Assembly (NCBI RefSeq): GCF_002920635.1
Contig: NZ_PQSR01000054.1
Span: forward strand, 1 to 51,969
DNA length: 51,969 bases
DNA from: Streptomyces sp. Ru72
GTDB lineage: Bacteria > Actinomycetota > Actinomycetes > Streptomycetales > Streptomycetaceae
Reading direction: 5' to 3'
Part shown: piece by piece, positions 10,575 to 18,205 of the stretch
Position numbering within the stretch: the first letter of the stretch is position 1
Layout of the letters: the number at the start of each line of letters is the position of its first letter
Made by a program: the position numbers and the translations under genes
Notes under the pieces: generated by a model
The model's input: only the letters and a program-made list of their open reading frames with translations
What the model was told of the DNA's origin: nothing
Databases searched by the model: none

Positions 10575-10961
10575 GGCCCCGAAGTCCTGGCCCGGACACT
10601 GGGGAACGAGTAACCCGCCAGTATTCTCACGGCTCGTGACCCATGACGCGTTCACTGCCGTGGCGTACTGGTGGTGATGACGAGCCGCTTGGCGCTGTCG
10701 CGCAGGCTCATCTCTGCGAGGCCCACTCGGATGTAGGCGGGCCGGGAGGAAAGCGGGGCGCGTGACGTACGAGACAGCACGCATGGTGGGGACAGTGAAG
10801 GCGTCACCCCTCCGGCATACTGCCGCACCTTCCGCCCAGCCACCACGGCCGCCCCGGCCTGAACGACGAGTGGTGGGCCAGGCGGACGGATCCTGGCTCG
10901 TCACCGGTCGATTCAGTCACCCGTTACGTGTTCCCCGGTGTCCGGGCCAGGACTTCGGGCC
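10575..10961. mobile_element. 387-bp MITE-like element with long terminal inverted repeats and 6-bp target duplication
   Basis: The ends are near-identical inverted repeats of about 39-40 bp: left 10575-10614 (begins GGCCCCGAAGTCCTGG) and right 10923-10961 (on the opposite strand begins GGCCCGAAGTCCTGG). They differ by one indel and three substitutions. The same 6 bp, CTCGAT, abuts both ends at 10569-10574 and 10962-10967. On the minus strand, removing the element and one duplicate rejoins GAG ATC GAG to TGA, an exact in-frame stop for the small gene at 10917-11195. No transposase is visible in the 308-bp interior, so this is a non-autonomous element or an internally deleted IS. The parent family is not recognised. 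Confidence 0.72.
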
Positions 10962-11195
10962 CTCGATCTCGTGCTCCGACAGCCCCGGCCAGTCCTCGGG
11001 TCCGCCGCCCTGCCACTCGACGATGTCGCTCTCCTCGACCTCGATCCGGTCCAGGTCGGCCAGGCGCAGGATCTCGACGACGTCGTCCAGGTGGGAGGCG
11101 ATCCCGAGGGTCACGTCGCCCTCGGTGACCCGCCGGGATCCGTCCAGCGCCGGGGCGTGCACCACGATGTGCGGATGCTGCGGTGACTGTTCCAT
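10917..11195 (-). CDS. small hypothetical protein with its C-terminus replaced by the inserted element
   Basis: A 92-residue open frame starting at ATG 11195 (MEQSPQHPHIVVHAP). It has an acidic, well-ordered body (ASHLDDVVEILRLADLDRIEVEESDIVEW) and no known domain. The last 14 residues (GPKSWPGHRGTRNG) are encoded by the right inverted repeat of the MITE-like element. Before insertion the protein would have ended at SEHEIE, followed by TGA. The ribosome binding site is weak (AGGA about 12 nt upstream). The function is unknown. Confidence 0.55.
   Translation of the reverse strand: MEQSPQHPHIVVHAPALDGSRRVTEGDVTLGIASHLDDVVEILRLADLDRIEVEESDIVEWQGGGPEDWPGLSEHEIEGPKSWPGHRGTRNG
10962..10967. repeat. 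right target site duplication CTCGAT
   Basis: This is a direct copy of 10569-10574, immediately outside the right inverted repeat; on the minus strand it encodes the IE of the small protein's last natural residues. Confidence 0.65.
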
Positions 11196-11344
11196 GGGTT
11201 CAGCGTCCTGCGCCCGCGTCCGATCCGCACCTCGGGGAGCCACGGCGGAAGCGACGGCTCCGGGGCGGACGGGTTCCGGGCCGCGGCGGCGCCTGGGCGC
11301 GACAGGACAAGTGTCGGCGCCGACGCGGCCCGGAGGTCTCGGCG

Positions 11345-12235
11345 TCAGACCTGGGCGCCGGACAGGCGCTCCACGCCCCGCAGCAGGGCCGAGTGGTCCA
11401 GGCCGCCGTCGCCCTGCGCGCGCAGACTCGCGACGAGTTGGGCGACCACCGTGCCCACCGGCAGGGCGGCGCCGACCGTGCGAGCCGCGTCCGTGACGAT
11501 GCCCATGTCCTTGTGGTGCAGGTCGATACGGAAGCCCGGCTTGAAGTCGCGGTGGAGGAAGTTGTCCTTCTTGCGTGTCAGCACGGTGGAGCCGGCGAGT
11601 CCGCCGCCCAGGACGTCGAGGGCCGCCCTCAGGTCAACGCCCGACTTCTCCAGGAAGACCACGGCCTCGGCGCACGCCTGGATGTTCACGGCGACGATGA
11701 GCTGGTTGGCGGCCTTCACGGTCTGGCCCGAGCCGTGCGGGCCGCACCGCACGACGGTCCGGCCCAGCGTCTCGAAGATCGGCCCGGCGTACTCGAAGTC
11801 GGCCTGGTCGCCGCCGACCATGATCGACAGTACCGCCTCGATCGCACCGGCCTCGCCGCCGGACACCGGTGCGTCGAGCACCCGGATGCCCTTCTCTCGC
11901 CCGGCCGCGGCCAGGTCGATCGAGGTCTGCGGGGTGATCGAGGACATGTCGATCAGCAGGGCGCCGGGCCGGGCGTTCTCCAGGATGCTGTCAGGGCCGT
12001 AGGCCACCGCCTCGACCTGCGGAGACGCCGGCACCATCGTGATGATCACGTCGGCGTGCCGCACGGCCTCGGCGACCGAGTCCGCCACGGTGCCTCCGGC
12101 GGCGGCCAGGCGGTCCAGCTTCTCCTGCTCCAGGGTGTAGCCGGTGACGTCGTAGCCCGCCTTGATCAGGTTCTCGGACATGGGGGAGCCCATGATGCCG
12201 AGCCCTATCCAGGCGATCTTGGGAAGTGCGGTCAT
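11345..12235 (-). CDS. glxR: 2-hydroxy-3-oxopropionate (tartronate semialdehyde) reductase
   Basis: A 296-residue beta-hydroxyacid dehydrogenase that reduces tartronate semialdehyde to D-glycerate with NAD(P)H. The Rossmann motif GLGIMG is at residues 11-16, the substrate-binding DAPVSGG at 121-127 and the catalytic lysine (K174) in GSGQTVKAANQ. The length fits GarR/GlxR. The ATG at 12235 has GAGAGAGG upstream. It lies 45 bp downstream of hyi on the same strand and acts on the product of Gcl. Confidence 0.93.
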   Translation of the reverse strand: MTALPKIAWIGLGIMGSPMSENLIKAGYDVTGYTLEQEKLDRLAAAGGTVADSVAEAVRHADVIITMVPASPQVEAVAYGPDSILENARPGALLIDMSSITPQTSIDLAAAGREKGIRVLDAPVSGGEAGAIEAVLSIMVGGDQADFEYAGPIFETLGRTVVRCGPHGSGQTVKAANQLIVAVNIQACAEAVVFLEKSGVDLRAALDVLGGGLAGSTVLTRKKDNFLHRDFKPGFRIDLHHKDMGIVTDAARTVGAALPVGTVVAQLVASLRAQGDGGLDHSALLRGVERLSGAQV

Positions 12236-12280
12236 CAGGGGTGCCTCTCTCGCTGCTGCGGTACGTCCGGGGGGTGCCGT

Positions 12281-13120
12281 TCAGCCGGCGGCGCGAGCCT
12301 GAACCGGCAGCCAGTCGAAGGTCTCCGCGCTCGTACGCTCGCCCGGCTTGTACTCCAGACCGACGCGGCCCTCGTAACCCGCCTTGCGCAACCGGTCGAG
12401 CAGGTCCTCCAGCGGCAGCGTCCCCGTGCCCGGCGCGCCGCGGCCCGGGTTGTCGGCGATCTGGACGTGGCCCGTCCGGTCCGTGTACCGCTCGATCACC
12501 TGCGGCAGGTCCTCGCCGTTCATGGACAGGTGGTAGAGGTCCATCAGGAAGCGCGCATTGCCCAGTCCCGTCGTCTGGTTGACCTTGTCGACCACCTCGA
12601 CGGCGGCCGGCGCGGACACCAGCGGGTACAGCGGCGACTCCGGCTTGTTCAGGGCCTCGACGAGGAGCGTCGCGCCGATCCGGTCCGCCGCCCGCGCCGC
12701 GAGGGCCAGGTTCTCCAGTGCGAGTGCGTCCTGCTCGGCCGGGTCGACGCCGACGACGCGGTTGCCGTACAGCGCGTTGAGCGACCTGCAGCCCAGCGAC
12801 TCGGCGAACTCGGCCGCCACCTCGACGTTGGCGCGGAACTTCTCCGACTCCTCCCCCGGGAGCGACAGGGCGCCGCGGTCCGGGCCCGGCAGCCTGCCGG
12901 CGTAGAAGTTCAGCCCGGTGAGCCGCACGCCCGCGTCCTCGATCGCCCGCTTCAGGGCGTCCGGTCCGGGCCGCTCGGGCGTGGGGGCGTCGGCCCAGGG
13001 CCACCACAGCTCGATCGCGGTGAAGCCGGCCGCCGCTGCGGCCGCGGGGCGGTCCAGGAGCCGGAGTTCCGTGAAGAGGATCGACAGGTTGACGGTGTAG
13101 CGCTGGTCTGTGAATCCCAT
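12281..13120 (-). CDS. hyi: hydroxypyruvate isomerase
   Basis: A 279-residue TIM-barrel enzyme that interconverts hydroxypyruvate and tartronate semialdehyde. It matches the Hyi family by the start (NLSILFTELRLLDRPAAAAAAGFTAIELWWP), the GLNFYAG motif, the metal-ligand Glu in LLVEALN, and FLMDLYHLSMNGED, GHVQIADNPGR and VGLEYKP near the C-terminus. The ATG at 13120 with AGGGAG upstream is chosen; a longer frame to 13228 runs through the operator and is rejected. It is the first gene of hyi-glxR and shares an operator type with gcl. Confidence 0.93.
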   Translation of the reverse strand: MGFTDQRYTVNLSILFTELRLLDRPAAAAAAGFTAIELWWPWADAPTPERPGPDALKRAIEDAGVRLTGLNFYAGRLPGPDRGALSLPGEESEKFRANVEVAAEFAESLGCRSLNALYGNRVVGVDPAEQDALALENLALAARAADRIGATLLVEALNKPESPLYPLVSAPAAVEVVDKVNQTTGLGNARFLMDLYHLSMNGEDLPQVIERYTDRTGHVQIADNPGRGAPGTGTLPLEDLLDRLRKAGYEGRVGLEYKPGERTSAETFDWLPVQARAAG

Positions 13121-13163
13121 CGGGCGGCGCTCCCTGGATCTCGCTCTCATCGAAGGCCAGATT

Positions 13164-13178
13164 TTCCGTATAGCGGAA
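13164..13178. promoter_or_regulatory. palindromic operator of hyi-glxR (TTCCGTATAGCGGAA)
   Basis: It has the same TTCCGTnnnGCGGAA form as the gcl operator and lies 43 bp upstream of the hyi start. A TTGACA hexamer on the minus strand (13223-13228) is 44 bp upstream of the palindrome; the corresponding distance at gcl is 46 bp. The -10 element here is unclear. Confidence 0.6.
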
Positions 13179-13239
13179 TAAGCTTTCTGCTTGATGGAAG
13201 CGTGCCTCTGTGTGGTGAACACTGTCAAGAGCGCGCACG

Positions 13240-13272
13240 AAAAGTGCCCCCGCGCGGACCGCGCGGGGGCAC
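13240..13272 (-). terminator. rho-independent terminator of the mce operon
   Basis: A perfect 12-bp stem (13244-13255 with 13261-13272) and a 5-nt loop, followed on the minus strand by TTTT, begins 13 bp after the last Mce-associated gene. It insulates that operon from hyi. Confidence 0.85.
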
Positions 13273-13285
13273 AGGGAGGCCTGGA

Positions 13286-13999
13286 TCAGAGGGCGTCGAC
13301 GGCGCTCACCTTCCAGCCCGTGGACGTGCGCGTCAGCGTCATGCGCACCCGGTTCAGATCCAGACGGGAACCCGAAACCTGGGTGCTCTGCGTGCTCTGG
13401 TTGACGAACAGCAGGACGACCGCCTTGTCGGGCGCGGCCGACACCACCGAGGCCGCCGCCACCGTCGCCTTCACCACACCGTGGTACTTCGCCGCCGTGG
13501 GAGCGACCACCGTCTTCGTCGTCTTCAGGTACTGGTCACGGAAGCCGCCGGTCAGATGGCCGCGGGCCCGGGCGAAGTCCTGGTCCAGGTGCCGGTAGTC
13601 GTACGACAGCACGACAGGCGCGGCCTCCTTGGCGGCCGTCAGTGCCTGACTCCGCGCCTGTTCCTCCCGCCGGCCCTCCCGGTACTGCCATCCGAGGACG
13701 GCGACCGCGACCAGTCCCGCCGCGAGCACCACGCACAGCGCCGCGGTCAGCAGCCTGCGTCCGCGTGCGGGCTCCGGCGCGAGCTGCTCCGAATCCTCCT
13801 GGGCGCTCGGCTCGGGCGGGTCGTCCCAGCCGTCCGGGCGTTCGATCAGCAGGGTGCGCGAGGAGTGCCGCTCCACGCGGTCCTCGGGCACCTCGCGTTC
13901 CGACCGTGCGGAGCGCTTGGCCGCCGCGCGTGCGGCAGCCGTCAGGGTGCGTCGGGTGGCGGTCCCGGCGCCGCGGACCTTGGTGGTCTGGTTCGCCAC
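13286..13999 (-). CDS. Mce-associated membrane protein (distal)
   Basis: A 237-residue protein with an Arg/Lys-rich cytoplasmic N-terminus, one membrane segment (LLTAALCVVLAAGLVAVAVLGW) and an extracytoplasmic domain with the Mce-associated signature (VLSYDYRHLDQDFARARGHLTGGFRDQYLKT and a C-terminal TSTGWKVSAVDAL). Such Mas proteins follow mce genes in actinobacteria and are thought to stabilise the transporter. The GTG at 13999 follows GAGGAG with 7 nt spacing. It is the last gene of the operon, directly before the terminator. Confidence 0.85.
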   Translation of the reverse strand: MANQTTKVRGAGTATRRTLTAAARAAAKRSARSEREVPEDRVERHSSRTLLIERPDGWDDPPEPSAQEDSEQLAPEPARGRRLLTAALCVVLAAGLVAVAVLGWQYREGRREEQARSQALTAAKEAAPVVLSYDYRHLDQDFARARGHLTGGFRDQYLKTTKTVVAPTAAKYHGVVKATVAAASVVSAAPDKAVVLLFVNQSTQSTQVSGSRLDLNRVRMTLTRTSTGWKVSAVDAL

Positions 14000-14029
14000 G
14001 GTCACTCTCCTCAACTGTGGTGGCGTGGG

Positions 14030-14542
14030 TCAGCCCACGAACTCGACGTCGGAGGTCAGCCAGCGCCCGTGCTCGCGCACGAGGTCGAGCTGCAGCCGGT
14101 AGGTGCGCGCCTGCCCCTGGGGCGCGGCGGTGTTGGTCACCTTGCTGTCGGCGACCACCAGGACCCGGGCCGAGTCGGCGTCGGAGCGGACGATGCCCGC
14201 CTCGAGGACCTGTCCCTCGGACACCGACTTGTTCTGGGCGACGAGCTTCGTCAACTCGGCGGTCTGCGCGGCGAACTCCTTCTTGAACTCGCCCGTCGCG
14301 CCCTTCAGCACGTTCCCGCTGTCCCGGTCGTAGTGCCGGTAGTCGAGCGAGGTGAAGTTCAGCGCCGACTGCCGGGCCGCCGCCAGGATGTCCTGCCGGC
14401 GCTGCTCGGCCGCGCGCTGGTCGGCGAGGCGCAGGCCCAGCCAGACGGACAGCACGGTCGTCAGCACGGTGGCGGCGACGAGCCCTGCGGAGAGCACCCG
14501 GGGGCGTCCCCATCTCATGACATCGGTCCGACCAGCAGCCAT
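14030..14542 (-). CDS. Mce-associated membrane protein (proximal)
   Basis: A 170-residue paralogue of the next gene. A single membrane helix (VLSAGLVAATVLTTVLSVWLGLRLA) precedes the conserved SALNFTSLDYRHYDRDSGNVLKGATGEFKKEF region and a C-terminal GRWLTSDVEFVG. The ATG at 14542 has AAAGGAG 8 nt upstream and lies 28 bp inside the end of the MceF-like gene, so the genes are coupled. The longer upstream frame is a shadow of that gene. Confidence 0.85.
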   Translation of the reverse strand: MAAGRTDVMRWGRPRVLSAGLVAATVLTTVLSVWLGLRLADQRAAEQRRQDILAAARQSALNFTSLDYRHYDRDSGNVLKGATGEFKKEFAAQTAELTKLVAQNKSVSEGQVLEAGIVRSDADSARVLVVADSKVTNTAAPQGQARTYRLQLDLVREHGRWLTSDVEFVG

Positions 14543-15789
14543 TGCCACGACTCCTTTCCGAAGACGGTCTGTTCGCCGCCCGCCGAGCCGATCTCGACGG
14601 GCGTCCCGTCCGGGCCGGTCGCCGTGCCGGTCTCCGGGTCGTACGGGGTGACGTACGCGGTCCGGTTCGCGCCGCCCGAACCGGACGTCGCGCCGGGCGC
14701 GTTCTGCGCGCCGCGCACCGAGGTGGCGCTGCCGCGCGGCGCCGTGCAGCGGGCACCGGTGTTCGCCGCACGGGTTGCGGTGTCGGAGGGGTCGCGCCGC
14801 CGGGTTCCGTAACCCTGGGTGCACGCGGGCGGATCGTTCGCGTTCACGGTGAGCCCGAAGTGGGTGGTGCCGTCGCCGGGGATGACGGTGTAGCTGCCCG
14901 CGACCACCACCGGGAGGGTGACAAGGGCCTGCTCCACCCCGGGCAGCCTGGCGACGGTGACCTGACCGCCGCTGATCAGGTTGGCCAGCAGCACCGGCAG
15001 GGTCGGGCGGGTGGACCTCAGCAGGGAGTCGACCTCCTCAGCGGCGGGCGCCGCGTTTCCGACGACCCGGCGCAGGTCCCCGTCGCTCGACTTCAACTGC
15101 GCGGTGAGCGCGGCCAGGTCGCGGGAGAACGACTTGATCGCCGATCCCTTGTCGGCCTGGGTCTTGAGCACCTTCCGGGAGTCCTCGATCAGTGAGACCG
15201 TCTGCGGGAGCGAGTCGGACGCCGACTCGACGAGCTGGTTGCCGGAGTCCACCAGGCGGCTCAGGTTCGGCCCGGTGCCGGCGAACGCCTTGCCCAACTC
15301 GTCCACGGTGGTGCGCAGGTCGTCCTTGCCGACGGAGTTCACCAGCCGGTCCAGACTGAGGACGAGGTCGGTGACCGGCAGCGGCGTCCGGGTGCGGCTG
15401 CGCGGGATCGGGCTGCCGTCCATCAGATACGGGCCGCCGGAGCGCCGGGGCTGCAGATCGACGTACTGCTCGCCCACCGCCGACCGGTCCGCGACCACCG
15501 CGAGGGTGTCGGCCGGGATTTTCGGAGCGCCGTCCTCGATGTCCAGGGCGACCGACACCCCCGAGCCGTTCAGGTGCAGGGCGCCCACACGGCCCACCGG
15601 CACCCCGCGGTAGGTGACCTCGGCGCCGGTGAAGATGCCGCCCGACTCGGCGAAGTCGGCAGTGACGGTGTAGCCGCGGCCGAGCACGTCGTCCGCGAGG
15701 CCGGTGTACTCGGCGCCGACGTACGACACCCCGACGACGGTGACCGCGGCGAAGGCCAGCAACTGGGCCTTGACCATGCGGGTGATCAC
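14515..15789 (-). CDS. MCE family protein (MceF-like)
   Basis: A 424-residue substrate-binding MCE subunit. It has an N-terminal membrane anchor (LLAFAAVTVVGVSYV), then the MCE domain (YTVTADFAESGGIFTGAEVTYRGVPVGRVGAL to EQYVDLQP) and a long helical region that would form part of a lipid-conducting tunnel. The C-terminal 80 residues are rich in Thr, Gly and Pro. It starts at GTG 15789, overlapping the MceE stop (GTGA), with GAGGGGG upstream. It is the sixth and last MCE gene, matching the standard A-F order. Confidence 0.9.
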   Translation of the reverse strand: MITRMVKAQLLAFAAVTVVGVSYVGAEYTGLADDVLGRGYTVTADFAESGGIFTGAEVTYRGVPVGRVGALHLNGSGVSVALDIEDGAPKIPADTLAVVADRSAVGEQYVDLQPRRSGGPYLMDGSPIPRSRTRTPLPVTDLVLSLDRLVNSVGKDDLRTTVDELGKAFAGTGPNLSRLVDSGNQLVESASDSLPQTVSLIEDSRKVLKTQADKGSAIKSFSRDLAALTAQLKSSDGDLRRVVGNAAPAAEEVDSLLRSTRPTLPVLLANLISGGQVTVARLPGVEQALVTLPVVVAGSYTVIPGDGTTHFGLTVNANDPPACTQGYGTRRRDPSDTATRAANTGARCTAPRGSATSVRGAQNAPGATSGSGGANRTAYVTPYDPETGTATGPDGTPVEIGSAGGEQTVFGKESWQWLLVGPMS

Positions 15790-17081
15790 GGCTGCATCCC
15801 CCTCAGCATCAGCTCGGCGAGCGCGAGGTCGATCCCCGGCGGCAGGCGGTGGGTCCCGTCGGACGTGCCGTAGCCCGCGGTGCACACCGGTGGGCACAGC
15901 ACACCGCCGCCGCCCGAGGGAGCGGAGGGGGTGACCGACGGCTTCGGCACCTTGGGCAGGCCCGGGGCGCTGGGCAGCGCGGTGGGCACCGGCACCGGCA
16001 CGCTCGGGAGGCCGGGGAGGGAGGGCGTCGGAACCGGCTGCTTCCCGGATCCGCCGCTCTTGCCGCCCTTGCCGGGCTCGTCGGCGAGATTGCCGTACAG
16101 GTCCGCCAGGTCGAGGTCGGCGGTGATCTTGAGGTTGACGTAGTCCCCCTTCACGGCGTCGACCACATTGCGCGGGAACGGGTACGTCGTCAGCAGCTCG
16201 AGGGAGTTCGGCAGGTCGTCGCCCGCCTTGTTCAGCTGTTGCAGGATCGGCCGGAGCTCCTTCAGGTTGGCGACGGTGTCGTCCCGCGAGGCGTTGACGA
16301 CCCGGGTGCCGGTCGTACCCAGATCGGACAGCGCGGTGAGCATCTTCGTCAGGTCGCGCCGCTGGTCGGCCAGTACCTTCAGGGCGGGCGGGATCGTGTC
16401 GACGGCCTGGGCCATCGTCTCCTTCTCGGTCCCGAGCCGCTTCGCCAGCCGGTCGATGCCCTCCAGCGCCCGGACGATCTCCGAGCGCTGCCGGTCCAGG
16501 CCGCCCAGGAACGTGTCGAGTTGCTTCAGCAGCGACCGGACCCGCGTCTCGCGGCCGTCCAGGGCCTTGTTCAGCTCCACGGTGATGGTCTTGAGCTGGG
16601 CGACGCCGCCGCCGTTGAGGAGCGCGGACAGCGCGGACAGCACCTCCTCGATCTCCGGGTTGCGGCCGCTGCGGGACAGCGGGATGACGTCGCCGTCGCG
16701 GAGCCGGCCCACGGAGGCGGTACCGCTCGGCGCGGACAGCGCGACGTACTTCTCACCCAGGATGCTGGTCTGCCTGAGGTCGGCGACCGCGTTGGCCGGC
16801 AGCTTCACCGAGTCCGCCACCCGCAGCCGCACCCGCGCGTGCCAGCCCTCCAGCTCGACCTTCTCGACGGCGCCCACGGTGACGTCGTTGACCTTCACCG
16901 CCGACTGCGGGACCAGGTCGAGGACGTCCCGGAACTCCACCGTGACGTGGTAGGCGTGGCCGTCGGAGGCGGCGCCGCCCGGCAGCGGGATGTCGTACCA
17001 GCCGTTGAACCCGCACCCGGACAGCAGCAGCGAACCGGCCGCCGTCCACGCGACCGCCCGGCCCGTGCGCCGGGCGCTCAT
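15786..17081 (-). CDS. MCE family lipoprotein (MceE-like)
   Basis: A 431-residue MCE subunit with a lipoprotein signal peptide ending in the lipobox LLLSGC, which is the usual trait of the fifth MCE protein. The MCE domain (YHVTVEFRDVLDLVPQSAVKVNDVTVGAVEKV to GEKYVALSAP) is followed by helices and a Pro/Ser/Thr-rich tail (PVPTPSLPGLPSVPVPVPT). Similar tails occur in the neighbouring sigma factor and lytic transglycosylase. The ATG at 17081 overlaps the MceD stop by four bases. Confidence 0.9.
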   Translation of the reverse strand: MSARRTGRAVAWTAAGSLLLSGCGFNGWYDIPLPGGAASDGHAYHVTVEFRDVLDLVPQSAVKVNDVTVGAVEKVELEGWHARVRLRVADSVKLPANAVADLRQTSILGEKYVALSAPSGTASVGRLRDGDVIPLSRSGRNPEIEEVLSALSALLNGGGVAQLKTITVELNKALDGRETRVRSLLKQLDTFLGGLDRQRSEIVRALEGIDRLAKRLGTEKETMAQAVDTIPPALKVLADQRRDLTKMLTALSDLGTTGTRVVNASRDDTVANLKELRPILQQLNKAGDDLPNSLELLTTYPFPRNVVDAVKGDYVNLKITADLDLADLYGNLADEPGKGGKSGGSGKQPVPTPSLPGLPSVPVPVPTALPSAPGLPKVPKPSVTPSAPSGGGGVLCPPVCTAGYGTSDGTHRLPPGIDLALAELMLRGMQP

Positions 17082-18205
17082 GCCGCGCCCCCGAGGATTC
17101 CGCCGAGGGTCCGGTCGACCGTGCCCGTGCCCGTGGGGGCGGCGGGGAGCTCGGGCAGCGAGTCGAAGAGCTTTCGCAGCTGTGCGCAGTCGGGGTTCCT
17201 GTCGCCCGCGTCCCCGGTGGTTTTCAGCAGGGAGCACAGCAGGGACGCCGGGTCCTGCGGAGCCTGGGCGTTGTTGCGGGTGTCGAGGGTGCCGGCGGAA
17301 GGGTTGTAGGCGTTCTGCAGGTTCGACAGGCCCGTCGGGGCGACGTCCAACAGCTCCTCCAGTGCGGCCCGTTGCGTGACGAGGACCCGGGTGACCTTGC
17401 TGAGGCCCTCGACGTCCGAGGTCAGTGCCGTCTTGTTGTGCTTCACGAAGTCCGAGACGTCGGCGAGGGCCGTCCCGAGGTACTTGAGCGCGGCGGCGAG
17501 GTCCGTGCGCTCTCCGGCGAGCTGCCCCGCCACTTCGGCGAGGCTGTCGTTGAACGACCGCACGCTCTGGTCGTCGGCCGCCAGCGCCGCCGTGAACACC
17601 TGGAGGTTGCGCACGGTGCCGAACAGGTCGCCCCGGCCGTCGGACAGCGTGGTGACCGCCTGGGAGAGGTCCTCCACGGACTGGTTGAGGTTCGTGCCCT
17701 GGCCCTTGAGGTTGTCCGCGCTCACCCCGAGCAGCCGCGACAGGGAGCCGTCCTTGTTGGCGCCCTTCGGGCCGAGCGCGTCGGCGGTGGTGTGCAGGCT
17801 GTCGAAGATCCGGTCCAGCTCGACGGGCACGGCCGTGCGCGACTCGGGGATGACGGCGCCGTCCCGCAGCACCGGGCCCCTGCGGTACACCGGCAGCAGC
17901 TGCACATAACGGTCGCTCACCACCGACGAGTTGATGATCGCGGCCTGGGCGCCCGCGGGGACCTTCCGTCCCGCGTCGTACTCCAGGTCCACCCGCACCC
18001 GGTCGCCCTGAGGCGTGATCCTGCGGACCTGGCCGATACGGACGCCGAGGACGCGGACATCGGAACCGGGGTAGATGCCGACGGTACGCGGGAAGTACGC
18101 CGTGACGCGGACCGTACGCGGATGCGGCCACAGCACGACGGCGGCGACGGCGACCACCGCCAGCACGGTGAGCAGGGCGAGGGCCTGCCGGAAGCGCTTG
18201 TTCAC
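17078..18205 (-). CDS. MCE family protein (MceD-like)
   Basis: A 375-residue MCE subunit with an N-terminal anchor (ALALLTVLAVVAVAAVVLW), the MCE domain (VRVTAYFPRTVGIYPGSDVRVLGVRIGQVRRI to SDRYVQLLPV) and a helical C-terminal region. The GTG at 18205 has GGGAGG upstream and overlaps the MceC stop by four bases. It is one ring of the assumed hexameric lipid channel fed by the YrbE permeases. Confidence 0.9.
   Translation of the reverse strand: MNKRFRQALALLTVLAVVAVAAVVLWPHPRTVRVTAYFPRTVGIYPGSDVRVLGVRIGQVRRITPQGDRVRVDLEYDAGRKVPAGAQAAIINSSVVSDRYVQLLPVYRRGPVLRDGAVIPESRTAVPVELDRIFDSLHTTADALGPKGANKDGSLSRLLGVSADNLKGQGTNLNQSVEDLSQAVTTLSDGRGDLFGTVRNLQVFTAALAADDQSVRSFNDSLAEVAGQLAGERTDLAAALKYLGTALADVSDFVKHNKTALTSDVEGLSKVTRVLVTQRAALEELLDVAPTGLSNLQNAYNPSAGTLDTRNNAQAPQDPASLLCSLLKTTGDAGDRNPDCAQLRKLFDSLPELPAAPTGTGTVDRTLGGILGGAA

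Noticed and set aside
10652..10846. A 64-codon minus-strand frame inside the MITE-like element, considered as a transposase remnant
   Set aside because: It has no recognisable transposase or HTH motif; too short and unsupported.
11183..14812. A 1209-codon open frame on the plus strand
   Set aside because: It is a shadow of glxR, hyi and the Mce-associated genes on the minus strand, with Arg/Gly/His-rich low-complexity sequence and no domain.
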